Source: Cryptomeria japonica
Lineage: Eukaryota; Streptophyta; Pinopsida; Cupressales; Cupressaceae
Assembly (NCBI RefSeq): GCF_030272615.1
Contig: NC_081413.1
Location: 560,452,445 to 560,516,444 of the forward strand
Direction: 5' to 3'
Length of the DNA: 64,000 nt
Below the pieces are notes generated by a model. That model ran no database searches and was not told where the DNA came from. It saw nothing but the letters and a program-made list of their open reading frames with translations. The position numbers and the translations under genes were made by a program. Below are positions 22,519 to 34,198 of the stretch, in pieces (positions within the stretch are counted from its first letter, which is position 1; every line of letters starts with the position of its first letter).

Positions 22519-22840
22519 ATCTCCCACTTTGGCATTGATGGCAATATACAAAGATATCTTTGCTTCACATCTTCTCCCCCATTTGCTACAGATATCTTTT
22601 CCGCTTCACTCCTTCTCCCCCTTTGACAACAATGCCAAAGTGGAGGCACAAGCATCTCTGTTTCATTATGCTGCTCCCCCTGAGGAGTAGCATCCTTCAA
22701 CACATCAATCAACAAAAATTTGACTAGGCAATACTTGACTGATGTGGAACATATACTTTTAGTTCACCTCCTGAAGGGGTAATACCCCCAATTCACCTCC
22801 TAAATGCACAAATGTAGTCTTTGGGAGAGGCTTGGTGAAT
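22519..22840 (-). other. 3' UTR of the inner copia element: repeated polypurine tracts and a 14-bp inverted repeat
   Basis: Blocks such as CTCCCACTTTGG, TCTCCCCC, TCTCCCCCTTTG and GCTCCCCCTG between 22520 and 22682 are purine tracts on the RNA. CCACTTTGGCATTG (about 22525) and its exact complement CAATGCCAAAGTGG (about 22628) form a stem with a loop near 90 bases, directly against the 3' LTR. Confidence 0.75.
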
Positions 22841-22851
22841 ATGTCTGCTAA

Positions 22852-24195
22852 CTACTCCTTACTGGAAACATGTTCCAGTGCAAGCTCTTTATTCTGAACC
22901 TTTTCCCTCAAGAAATGATACTTAAGCTCAAAATGCTTGGTTCTAGAATGTAAAACCGGATTCTTTGAAACATTGATAGCACTTGTATTATCACAGAATA
23001 TCCTTACCAGTTCAGATACAGGGATTTTGAAGCCATTTAAAACATGCTTCATCTAGATTGTCTGAGTGCAGTTCATGAAAGCTGCAACATACTCTGCTTC
23101 TGCTGTAGACTAAGAGATACAACTCTTCTTTTTACTCATCCATGAGACCAATCTACCACCAAGAAAGAATGCACCATCAGTTGTACTTTTCCGGTCATCC
23201 ACATTACCTACCCAATCAGCATCTGTGAACACTTTTAGATTGAAATCATTGCTGTATGGGTACCATAATCCATAGTCAACTGTTCCCTTCAGATACCTAA
23301 GAATTTGCTTGACTGCAATCAAGTGGGATTCTCTTGGACTTTTCTGGAACCTTGCAGTAATACCAACTACATGTGCAATATCTGGTCTACTATGCACTAC
23401 ATAATGCAACTTACCAATCATTGATCGGTATTTCTTCTCATCAACCAGTGCGGAATCATCCTCTTTTGTCAATTTGCAACCGGTCACCATCAGTGTACCA
23501 ACCAGTTTTCTATCTTCCATGCCAAAGGTCTTCAACACCTCTTTGACATATTTGGATTAAGTGATGAAGATTCCATCTTTCATCTGTTGGATCTGCAGTC
23601 CAATGAAGAACTTAATCTCCCCTATGAGTGACATCTCAAACTCTTTCTTCATCTCATCAGCAAACTCATGACTCATCTTGTCATTTCCTCCAAAGATAAT
23701 GTCATCAACAAAAACCTCACGGATCGGGATCTGATCTCCTTCAGACTTCAAGTAGATATTGTTATCTTCACTTGTTCTCTCAAATCCAATCTTCACAAGA
23801 TGAGAATGTAGACACTCATACCATGCCCTAGGTGCTTGTTTTAGACCATATAAGGCTTTATGTAGCCTGCACACCATATCACTATCTTCAGATAGGGAAA
23901 ACCCATCTGGTTGCTCTATATATACCTCATCTTCAAGTATACCTTTTAGGAATGCTAATTTTACATCCATTTGATATACTTTGAACCCTTTAAAAGTTGC
24001 ATATGCAAGAAGCATACGAACTCCTTCCAATCTGGCTACAGGAGCAAAGGTTTCTCCATAGTCTTCTCCTTCTTGAGCATATCCTTTGCACACCAATCCT
24101 GCTTTATTCCTAATCACTGTGCCATCCTCATTCAGCTTGTTTCTGAACACCCATTTGGTGCCAATGGCATTTTTATGCTCTGGTCTGGGTACCAA
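22852..24195 (-). pseudogene. Inner copia reverse transcriptase and RNase H
   Basis: One frame runs through RT ([41 protein letters not shown], catalytic FVDDIIF near 23700-23715) into RNase H (FTDADWVGNVDDRKS, IFCDNTSAINVSKNP). Breaks are a TAA at 23557-23559 fitting CAA, a TAG at 23110-23112 fitting CAG, and a TAG near 23055 fitting TGG. The usual EEGID before YGETFAP has been shortened to EGED, a small in-frame change. The copia order RT then RNase H after integrase is seen. The protein is not translatable as one piece. Confidence 0.92.
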
Positions 24196-24366
24196 GGACC
24201 ATGTACCATTTTTCTCTATCTAGTCAAGTTCCTCTTCCATTGCCTTGATCCAGTCTTCATCTTTATGAGCCTCTTTGAATGATTTAGGCTCAAATTCCGA
24301 GATCATACATGAGTTTTCTTTGATCTTTCTTCTTGTAATAATTCTTGCATCCTTATCTCCTATGAT

Positions 24367-25460
24367 CTATTTAGGATCATGATTTAGCTTGACATACCGA
24401 GGAATGGTCTTAACAAGTTCTTCTTTCTTTTCCTCTTCATCCTCATCTTCATCAGTATTAGCATTCACCAGTTTAGGAACACTATTACTGGTACTCGGTT
24501 GACTAACAACTGGCTCCCAGAAGGTTGCAACTAGTTCATTTACAGCTTGCTCACTACCGGTTTCCTTAGTTTTCTTAGAGGATTCATCAACTCTTAAATT
24601 GATGCTTTCCATAATTCTCTGAGTCCTTTTGTTGTAACACTTGAAAGCTTTACTCTTGGTGGAATATCCTAGGAATATTCCCTCATCACATTTAGCTTTA
24701 AATTTGCCTTGATGTTCACTCCTCTTGATGTAACATTTTCTACCAAATACCCTAAAGTAGCTAACCACAGGTGTCTTATCGGTCCAATACTCATAAGGAG
24801 TTTTATCCTTACCTTTCTTGATGAGTACCCGGTTCATAGTGTAGACTATAGTGCTCACCGCTTCTCTCCAAAAGGTGTGAGCTACCTTTCCTTGAATCAA
24901 CATGGTTCTAGCTGCTTCAACCACAGTTTGGTTATTCCTTTCTACTAGGCCATTCTATTGTGGAGTCGGGGGGGCAGACAATTATCTTTTGATGCCAAAT
25001 TCTTCACAATACTTGTTGAATTCACCGGAAGTGAATTCCCCTCCTTGATCAGTTCTGAGACACTTGATCCTTTTGTCACTTTCCTTCTCCACTAATGCTC
25101 TAAAAGCTTTGAATTTCACAAAGGCTTCAAACTTGTCTTTCAAGAATGTGACCCACATAATTCTTGAGTAGTCATTAGTGAGAATCATGAAGTACCTATC
25201 ACCCTGCACACTTCTAGTTTTCATAGGACCACATAAATCAGTATGTACAAGATCAAGCAAGTTGTCAGCAGTGAAAGATTTACCTTTAAAGGTTGAGGAA
25301 GACATTTCCCCAATTGACACTCTCTGCATAAGGTATTATCTGGTTTGCTTAGCATCGGAAACCCTCTAACTGCCTTGATCTTACTAGCCTTCACAATGTT
25401 ATCAAAGTTTACATGGCAGAGTCTCCTATGCCATTCCCAACTATCATCAAGCTTAGCCAT
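24367..25460 (-). pseudogene. Inner copia GAG-pre-integrase and integrase
   Basis: The GAG-pre-integrase motif WEWHRRLCHVNFDNI lies near 25440. A frameshift near 25290-25330 separates it from the integrase core: [11 protein letters not shown] (first Asp), [10 protein letters not shown] (second Asp), then PPQQN-type sequence interrupted by a stop, and WREAVSTIVYTMNRV. A C-terminal region (FGRKCYIKR, FLGYSTKSKAFKCYN) and a low-complexity Glu-rich tail follow. All these are standard Ty1/copia features. Confidence 0.9.
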
Positions 25461-25766
25461 AAGACATGTACTTATATTTGCATTCAGATGAAATAGGTTA
25501 CCTTTGGTCTACATGCCGGTGGCCACCAATTTACCATCTTTTCCTTTGATTCTGCAAACTCCATTTTTGAATTCCAGAGTGAGGCCACTGTCATTTAGCT
25601 AGGCAACACTTAGAAGGTTGTGTCTGAGACCATCAACCTAGTACACATTGTCAGCACTACTCTTTCCATTCAGAGAGATGGACCCTTTTCCTTTGACCAT
25701 GCATGGTGCATCATTGCCAAAGCGAACCATACCACCATCATACTCCTCCAAAGATAGAAACTTGCT

Positions 25767-26845
25767 CTAGTCACCTATCATGTGGTGAGAACAACCACTG
25801 TCAATGATCCACTCATTGGAATGATCAAACTGAGAGACAAGAGCCTTCTTGTCTGCCACATCTTCCATTACAGCAACAAACACAATGTCTTCATTCTCTT
25901 CATCTTCTGATTCCTCATATGTGACACCTTCATCAACTACCACAAAATAGTTTCTTTGGTTTCCTCCTTTGAATTTCCTGAACCTTTCTGGTTTGTCCTT
26001 GTTATCGCCATTAGGACAGTTTATAGCAATATGTCCTATCAAGTTGCAAGAAAAGCATTTCAAAGGTAGCTTACCTTTATATTTACCGGTTCCTTTAGGA
26101 AGCTTCCTGGCAAGGGGAGCTTCAAATGCCATCAGAATCTCCTCATCATTCATTTCTTTTCTCTAACTAGATTCCCCACTAGTGCTAGCATCCTTTCCTT
26201 TTCTGGATGGTATAGTAGAGGCTTTGAATGTAGATTCAGTCTTTTGAACACTGCCATCAAAACTATTTAGCTCATAGGCTATTAACTTGGCTATGATGGA
26301 GTCCAAGGATACCTTAGACTTGTCTATTGATCTTAGCTCCTGGATAGCAGCAACCCTTATTACATAGACCGACAACAAAGATCTCAGGACTTTGCTTACA
26401 CAGTGGAATCTTCTATTTTACCACCTGCACTCTTGATTTCTCCAACAACTATTTTGATTCTTATTCCATACTGTTGAATGGTCTCACCTTCAACCATCCG
26501 CATATCTTCAAACTTCCCTCTCAGGCTTTCTTCCTTAGCCTATTTTACATGTTCATCACCACCATAGATATTTTCAAGAGCATCCCATACCTCTTTGGGA
26601 TTTACCTTGTCCTAAACATCAATAAACTTAATGTTGGATAGACTACTGATGAGGGCTTCCATGACTTGCCCATTTTCTTGTATCTCTCTCTTTTGGTCAT
26701 CGGTGAGAGTACCGGTAGGGACAACATAGACATTCTCAACATAACTCCAGTGTTGAGCATCCATGCTTCTGATGAATATCTTCATCCTATTTTTCCATAT
26801 ACCAAAATTTTCCCTATTAAACTTTGGACCTTCCCTCTTCATCAT
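25767..26845 (-). pseudogene. Inner copia gag and protease
   Basis: Gag starts near 26845 with NFGIWKNRMKIFIRS, followed by a stop and a frameshift. The zinc knuckle CFSCNLIGHIAINC lies near 26065-26025. The aspartic protease site WIIDSGCSHHMIGD is intact near 25805-25770, then a stop follows. The ATG sits only about 70 bases inside the primer-binding site, as expected for copia gag. Confidence 0.88.
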
Positions 26846-26900
26846 TTGACTGGGATCTTTACCTCAAGTGGTTAAGCTTACAACACAGAGGACCTAGATT

Positions 26901-26912
26901 GCTCTGATACCA
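26901..26912 (-). other. Primer-binding site, inner copia element
   Basis: The minus strand reads TGGTATCAGAGC, the exact complement of the initiator methionine tRNA 3' end. It is two bases from the LTR. Confidence 0.95.
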
Positions 26913-26914
26913 AT

Positions 26915-28527
26915 TGATAACTCAATGATGAACCAATAGTACCAAACCAGTACTGAGAGGGGTGGGGGCGAATCAGTACAAATGAAAATATAGTCCAAAA
27001 CCGGTTTGACAGCACATACTCCAAATGACTGGCAAGCAGTGATACTAGCTAAAACAGAGTGCAACCGGTAAGATCCAGAATAACTAAAACAATCGTAAAC
27101 TGGTCACTCACTAATCTTTCCTCTTAGCTCAATATGATAGTACCATTACACCCTCATGCATGAACAAGTAAACTATCATCTGATCTTCACAACAGTTAGT
27201 TTAGTATGTTTTATAGACAGGCATAAAACACAGAACCATCATATGCTCAACAGGTAATAATAAAGCATCACAAGATGAAAGCATCACACATGACACACAT
27301 ATTTTTCATGTGGAAACCCAACTGGGAAAAACCACGGTGGGGATGAATACCCACAAGTTGCTTTTTGAACTCTTTAGAAGTCCGCTCTGTTAGGAGCCTT
27401 GTCCGGTTAAAGACATTACAATAGGTTCTACTAGGAACCGATCTTGTTAGGGATCACACAATTAAGAGATGGCTACAATACCTGGTTAAGGGTTTACTCT
27501 ATTGGGGTTACCTTGTTAGAGGATTTCAAGAACTCAATAGCTAAAGGATCTCCAGAGCTCTATAGCTTCTTAGAACTCATTAACTTCGAGTTACCCGGTT
27601 AAGGGATTTGAATCAAGCCGGTTAAAGTTTCCCTGTTAGGGGATTTGTATCAAGCCGGTTAAGGCTACCCTGTTATGGGATTTCACAACTGTTGAAGTGG
27701 TTAGAGATCAACGAGAATTACAATGATCTGGTAACAACACTCAATGCTAATGCAGATCCGTTGTGGCTCCTCTTCACCTTCTGCACATTCACTTTGCAGG
27801 TATCTCTTCTCTCCTTTGGTCTGGCAAGAATCACGTATCACTTCCCTTGGATACACACACACAACTTTTGCCAACAAATTTAGAAAGAAACACAACATCA
27901 AACTTATAGGAAACATACAGGTCGATAGTAAAAACCCTAAACCCTAAACCTGTTGGGTTAAGCAATTCAAGTAGTTCAATCCTGACCATTGAATCATACT
28001 ACATTAAATGCAACAATCTTGAATCGATCTCAAGACATTCTCCATCATCCATTATCTACCGATTTCATGGCAGCTGGTAACTCATCATGCATTGTCACTG
28101 TTTGACAAACTTCGCACATTCCCAATGTAGATAGGAATAGTCTTCATGCAAGATCCTTTACGCGCACAGAGCTTAGGTGGCAACATGATCTGTTCTCCAT
28201 TATACTGCTAACTCATCACACAAAGATCACCGATTGAGTCACATAGGCTTGAGATACTCCAACTAGAAATCCTGAAGTGGAAACTACCTACCAGCTGGTA
28301 GTCACACAATACTTCCATGTGCCGGTTCCCATAACTACATGTCGGTCCATCTTGAACAAATATGCCACTTCACTTTGGCATATAAATCGGTTCATACATA
28401 TGCTGGTTCTATCTTTTCACCTATCACTCACCTATCACATGTGTTGGTTCACATCATGTCACATATTGACATCAATGACAACATACAATATCATTATGTC
28501 TTCATGCCAGTTCACATAATGCCAATA
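26915..28527 (-). repeat. 5' LTR of the inner copia element
   Basis: This is the right copy, about 1613 bp, ending CCAATA where the left copy has CCAACA. It is followed by the target duplication GTATT. It carries the same GTGGAAACCC core and CGGTTAAGG boxes (about 27310-27680). Confidence 0.92.
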
Positions 28528-28532
28528 GTATT

Positions 28533-29794
28533 ATCACAAAATATAGTTACTGGTTCGGTAATTGTCTCATTCATACTTTCCAATAGTTGCTTGATCCATG
28601 CTATATTGGTATAATTCAATGCTGTAGTGACATATTTAGCTTCAGTTGTTGACTGTGAAATGCATTCTTGTTTCTTGCTAAGCCAATTCACTAGTCTTTC
28701 TCCCAAAAAGAAAGCTCCACCGCCTGTTCTTTTCCTATCATCAATATTTCCTGCCCAATCAGCATCAGTATAGACTTTTAAGTCAGAATCATTCCTCTTT
28801 TTATATAGTAAACCATAATCTTCAGTGCCTCTCAAGTATCTGAAAATTCTCTTGATTGCTGTCATATGGGTTTCTTTCAGATCTGCAGAAATTCTTGCAG
28901 CTATACCTACTAGATGTGCTATATCAGGCCTGCTGTGAACTACATATTGCAAATTTCCAATCATAGATTGGTAAAGTGTCTCATCAACAGATGCAGATTC
29001 ATCATTCTTTGATAGTTTACAATTAGTAGTCATAGGAGTACTTACAGGTTTAGTATCCTCCATTCCAAATTTCTTCAAAATTTCCTTTATATACTTGGAT
29101 TGAGTAATGAAAATCCCATTTTTCATTTGCAATTTTGTAAACCTATAAAATATTTTATTTCATAGATTAATGACATCTCAAATTCTTTTCACATTTCATT
29201 TCCAAAGTTCTTACATAAAGAATCATTTCCACAAAAAATAATATCATCAACAAATATGGCTGAAATCAGTATTCCATTATCCTCATCATTCTTCATATAC
29301 ATGTTGCTATTTTCACTAGTCCTCATAAATCTAATCTTGATTAAGTAAGAGTGCAACCTTTCATACCATGCTCTAGGTGCTTGTTTTAGGCCATATAAGG
29401 CTTTGTTCAACTTACATACCTGATCTTTATTCTTCTCTTCAATAAATCCTTCAGGTTGTTCAATATAGACTTCTTCTAGTATACCATTCACAAATGTAGA
29501 TTTAACATCCATTTGATATACCTTGAAATTTTTGTAAGAAGCATATGCCAACAATGTTCTCACTCCCTCAAGTCTTTCCATAGGTGCAAAAGTCTCACCA
29601 TAGTCTATTCCTTCTTCTTGAGAATAACCTTTGCAAACTAGCCTTGCTTTATTATGAATGACCTCACCTTTTTCATTTAGCTTATTTCTGAAAATCCACT
29701 TTGTACTGATTACATTTTTCTCTTTTGTTCTTGGGACCAGTGTCCATGTTTCATTTTTCATGATTTGTTCAATCTCTTCTATCATAGCATTCAC
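28533..29794 (-). pseudogene. Outer copia RT and first part of RNase H
   Basis: RT has [48 protein letters not shown] and catalytic FVDDIIFCGND. A frameshift around 29140-29185 separates it from the rest (YLRGTEDYGL, YTDADWAGNIDDRK, SQSTTEAKY). The gene stops at the nested insertion just after FCDNT. The missing end lies at 20659-20889. Confidence 0.92.
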
Positions 29795-29954
29795 CCAAAC
29801 TTCATTGCTTAATGCCTCTTTTACTATCCTCGGTTCAAACTCGGATATGAGACGTGTTTTGTCTCAGTTTGTTCCTTGTCATCATTGGAGCATCCTTATC
29901 TCCTATAATCTGACTTGATGCATGATTTCTTCTGACATATTTTTCTAATATAGG

Positions 29955-31052
29955 CTAAGTAGGCTCTGTATGATCTTCTTCATCACTCGGTAACTGAGTA
30001 TTTTCTTCATCGGCTTTCTCGGTAAAACTTCTCGGGTGTACATATACAAACTCTTCATAATCTTCTGGTTCTTTGGAATTTCCTTCATCATTCATTTCTG
30101 CAAATTCATCAATTTTCACATTTGCACTTTCCACTATTTTGTTAGATGATTTGATCAGACATTTAAATGCTTTACTCCTAGAGGAATAACCAAGAAATGT
30201 TCCTTCCTCTCTTTTCTGATCAAATTTTCCATTTTTGTCATCTTTGTGAACATAACATCTACTTCCAAATATTTTAAAATAACTTACATTTGGTTTCTTG
30301 TCATACCAGATTTCATATGGTGTCTTCATAGTTCCTTTCTTTAGTTGTACTTGGTTCAGGGTGTAAACTGCATTGCTTATTGCTTCTCTCCAAAATATTT
30401 GAGGTACTCTCTTTTCTATCATCAAAGTTCTGGCACAATCTACAATTGATTTGTTTCTTCTTTCAGCTATCCCATTTTGTTGTGGTGTTCTCACTGCAGA
30501 CACTTGTCTCTTTATACCATGATCATTACAAAATAAGTTAAATTCATCTGAAATGAACTCTCCTCCTCTATCAGATCTTAGACATTTCAACTGTCTTCCT
30601 TTTTGTTTTTCAACTCTTGCCTTATACCATTTGAACATTTGAAATACTTCTGATTTCTCTTTTAAAAACATAACCGACATCATCCTTAAGTAATCATCCA
30701 CAAATAATATGAAGTATTTATCACCATAATAACTTTGAACTTTCATAGGACCACAAAGATCAGTGTGCAGAAGATCTAAAATTCCTTTAGAAGTGTAATA
30801 CTTACTTGTAAAGCTTGATTTTGGCATCTTACCCATCTGACATCCTCAGCATAATGCATTCTTAGGTTTTTCCAAGCTCGGTAGACCTCTTACTCGGTGC
30901 TTCTTACTTATTTTGATCAGGTTATCAAAATTTACATGACAAAACCTTTTATGCCATAACCAAGTATCTTCTATTTTTGCATACAGACAATTATTCAGAG
31001 TTGAGTCAAGATGAAATGTATTACCTCTTGTTTGAGTCCCGGTAGCAGCCAA
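29955..31052 (-). pseudogene. Outer copia GAG-pre-integrase and integrase
   Basis: WLWHKRFCHVNFDNLI is the GAG-pre-integrase motif. After one in-frame stop (30846-30848) the integrase core has [21 protein letters not shown] and TPQQNGIAERRNKS, i.e. all three acidic positions. The C-terminal domain has FLGYSSRSKAFKC and an acidic tail. A frameshift separates it from RT. Confidence 0.92.
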
Positions 31053-31121
31053 CTTTCCATGTTTGTCATGAACTTTGACAATTCCTTTCTGAAATTCTAT
31101 TCGGTATCCTGTATTGTTTAG

Positions 31122-32450
31122 CTATGCTACACTCAACAAATTGTATTTCAGACCTTCAACCCAATATACATCATCACATTTAGCATTGTCAAGAAGTGTG
31201 GTAGATCCTTTACCTTTCACAGGACATGGTGCATCATTACCAAATCTTACATAACCTCCATCATAATCTTCTAATTTAACAAACTTGTGTTTATCACCTG
31301 TAATGTGATGTGAGCGTCCACTATTTATGATCCAAGAATCATTATTATTTATGTGTGATATTAAGGCTTTTTCTTCATACCTTTCTTCATCTGATCCATC
31401 TTTGATAGCCACATATACAACTTCCTTTGTTTCAGTCCCATCAGATTTATCATCATTGGATTCCTCATCTACTACTAGGCATGTCTTTCTATCTCTCCTT
31501 CTAAATTATCAGTGCCCTCTATATTGGTTGTCTTTCTATCTGTCATCTCGGTATTCTCTCTTTTCACTAGATTCTTTGTCAGGATAGTTAGAAGCCACAT
31601 GTCCAATTTTATCACAGTTAAAACATTTTAAAGGTAACTTTCCTTTATACTTACCTTTGCCTCTTGGTAACCTTCTGGCCAATAATGCTTCAAACTCTTC
31701 TTGCTTTCTGATTTCCTCATATAGTTTGTGTACTTCTTCTATGTTTTTGCAAAATCTCTCACTTGCTCCACTATGATTTCCTTCAGCATACTTATACATA
31801 CTATCATTGTACTCATTAGATTCATCAAGATGAAAAGAACTGAATGGAGATTCAACTTTGTTTAACGAAGACCCACTTTTATCAAAATTACTTAGCTCAA
31901 AATCATGTAGCTTATCGATAGTAGTATCCAAAGAGACTGGCATGTTTGCTACAAACCTTAATTCATTAATTGTAGAGACTTGAATGGCATAAGTAGGTAG
32001 AAGTGTTCTCAGTAACTTACTTATTACATCCTTTTCTTCAATAGTTCCTTCGGCTCCTTTGATTTGATTGACAATTTCCTTTAACCTTGTACTATATTGG
32101 ATTATTTTCTCACCTTCATTCATTCTCATGGATTCAAGTTGTCCTCTTAGACTATCTACTTTTTCTCTTTGAACATGTTCATCACCACCATACATAGATG
32201 TAAGCTTATTCCACATAGCTTTGGCATCATTACAACCTTCTAGATCATTAAACTCTGAGTCGGTCAATGCTGATGTTATTTCAATCATTGCTTGAATATG
32301 TTCTTGCTTTGCCTTTATTTCTTTCATTGTCATAGGGTAGGTGCTAGGTGTAGTGTAATCATTCTCCAAATAATATGTTGCATATTCTCCAATTCCTGAT
32401 AAATGCAACTTCATTCTTTTCTGCCATGTGGTGAAACTTGACTTGTTCAA
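31122..32450 (-). pseudogene. Outer copia gag and protease with mutated active site
   Basis: Gag starts MNKSSFTTWQKRMKLHL at 32450 with a 300-codon open stretch ending in the zinc knuckle CFNCDKIGHVASNY, whose last Cys is replaced by Tyr. The protease motif is WIINSGRSHHITGD: the catalytic Asp is Asn and the usual Cys is Arg. Both changes fit G-to-A on the sense strand. Two stops lie between 31413 and 31535. The polyprotein could not be processed by its own protease. Confidence 0.9.
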
Positions 32451-32523
32451 CTTTGGTGCATCCCTTTAATACATCTTCAGATTTTACCTCAAGTTCCTTT
32501 AAAATTTTCTTTCGGAGTTTTAA

Positions 32524-32534
32524 CTCTGATACCA
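32524..32534 (-). other. Primer-binding site, outer copia element
   Basis: The minus strand reads TGGTATCAGAG followed by T where the initiator-Met complement has C. It is two bases from the LTR. Confidence 0.92.
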
Positions 32535-32536
32535 AT

Positions 32537-34102
32537 TGTTAGTTAAATGAGAGGGGAGGGGGGGGGGTGAATCAGATAAACTCACAATTCAATGTTCTAA
32601 TTAGATTCAACCTCAGTAGAACTTACTTGATATGCAACTATGACTATAAATCATTCAAGCTCATAAACTGATAAATTTGAAACATCAAAACACATTTAAC
32701 ACCAGATTTAACGTCGAAACCCTAATAGGGAAAAACCACTGTGGGATTTTGGACCCACAAAGAAAATATACTCTTCTAGAGTATGCTCGGTTAACAGCCA
32801 ATCCTATTAAAGATTACATAAACACATTGCTAGATGTGACCCAGTCAAGGGATTTCCCTCAAATCTATCAGAATCTTGCACTTTGTTAGAAGTGACTTTG
32901 TCAAAGGATTTCAAACACTTAATTAGAATGTTATCTTGCTAGAGGATTTACAAATAAGACTATTAGGTCCACTCGGTTAAGAGATTTCCTATCACTTACA
33001 AAAATTAATAACAGTAATAAAATATATCTGCAACTTCACATCTTAAATGTTATAGAAGACTCTATGTGCTCAAAATAATCTTGTCATAAGACTTATCTTC
33101 CTCCTTGCTGGGCTTCTCACTCTGTTCTCCATTCAGATCTTCAATCTTCTATACTCGGTAATCACCTCTGTAGCATCACTGCTCTTCTATTTGCCCACAT
33201 CTTTGTTCATCAACTTTTCTTCATTTATAAGCAATTCCTAACCGCTTAATCTCCTTAATCACATTTGCCATGATTAATCTTAGCCATCTGATCTTCAAAC
33301 TTGACTAGGTTCATTGAATCCTTCGAACTGAAAAACATTTTATCTTGCCTTGAAACTTGTATTCCTTCCTTGGTACTTGTGCTCGGTTATGACCATTCAA
33401 TATGTGCTATAGATCTAACTCTTGAATTTTCATTGCCGTTGATCCTTAACAAACTTCTTGCACGACATTCCAATATTCTATAAATCTCTACCTCATTGGC
33501 ATCCTTCATTTAATAATGTATTTATTCATCCAATGCATTTTGTTACTTCTTGGTTGATACTCGGTTAATTCTAAACTTTACTCAGTAGACATTCTATATT
33601 TGTCTCGGTTACTATCTTGGTAGCTTTGCTTGCTGATGATGCTTGGTGACTTCTTTCTTCTTTAACTGACACTGATAACCTTAGAGTATACCGACTAGCT
33701 CCCTGCTTGGTAAAATAGAATAGTTTCAAACCTTTACTCATTCTATTGCAGGAAATGTTTTCCCTTTCTTATTCAGTCTTCGAATACACATATATAGGAT
33801 ATCAAAACAATCAAAATATCATAATCTCATCACTATCTAACTCGGTAATAGTTTCCCATTGAATAACTTATTATTCCCCTTCATTTTCACATTTTTTTTG
33901 TGTCACTTATCGACATCTTTATAATCATCAAAACATACTCTTTAAGATATGGCAACATCATACTGAATCAGAAAATCAATTGCTTGACATCAATGACAAA
34001 ATAATATTATTAAGACAGTAATCATCCTTTATCAATTATACCATCAATCTTCAACAACCTTCTTAATATCATCATACCAACAAACTTATTGTAATGCCAA
34101 CA
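32537..34102 (-). repeat. 5' LTR of the outer copia element
   Basis: About 1566 bp, TGTTAG to CCAACA. It differs from the left copy at many scattered positions. The target duplication AGCAT follows. Its end lies 96 bases beyond the CWC22 pseudogene stop codon. Confidence 0.9.
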
Positions 34103-34198
34103 AGCATCATTGCTATGTGCTTTGACCCTTATTGATATGAGTTTCAATGATTGTCACATATCAGTCCTCCATCACCATTATTTTCCCCTTTGAAATTC

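Larger units (their letters stand above)
20890..28527 (-). mobile_element. Inner Ty1/copia element nested in the outer one
   Basis: This 7638-bp element has LTRs at 20890-22518 and 26915-28527, starting TGATAACTC and ending CCAACA (CCAATA in the right copy). It is flanked by perfect 5-bp duplications GTATT (20885-20889 and 28528-28532) inside the outer element's RNase H gene. The initiator-Met primer-binding site at 26901-26912 and the purine tract at 22519-22530 set minus orientation, the same as its host element. Gag-pol has stops and at least two frameshifts. The LTR copies differ at roughly one base in twenty over the stretch I compared, mostly C/T or G/A, so insertion is not recent. Confidence 0.93.
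18735..34102 (-). mobile_element. Outer Sirevirus-like Ty1/copia element, minus orientation, disrupted by a nested element
   Basis: LTRs at 18735-20289 and 32537-34102 start TGTTAG and end CCAACA in plus orientation. The flanks GGCAT (18730-18734) and AGCAT (34103-34107) are a 5-bp target duplication with one mismatch. The initiator-Met primer-binding site lies inside the right LTR and a GGGGGAGA polypurine tract inside the left one, so sense is minus. The gag, protease, integrase, RT, RNase H order is that of Ty1/copia. The 7.6-kb element at 20890-28527 sits inside the RNase H. The AAAGGGGGAGATTG polypurine tract with a nearby CATCAAT resembles Sirevirus elements; the lineage is an inference. 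Two frameshifts and several stops make it dead. Confidence 0.92.
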
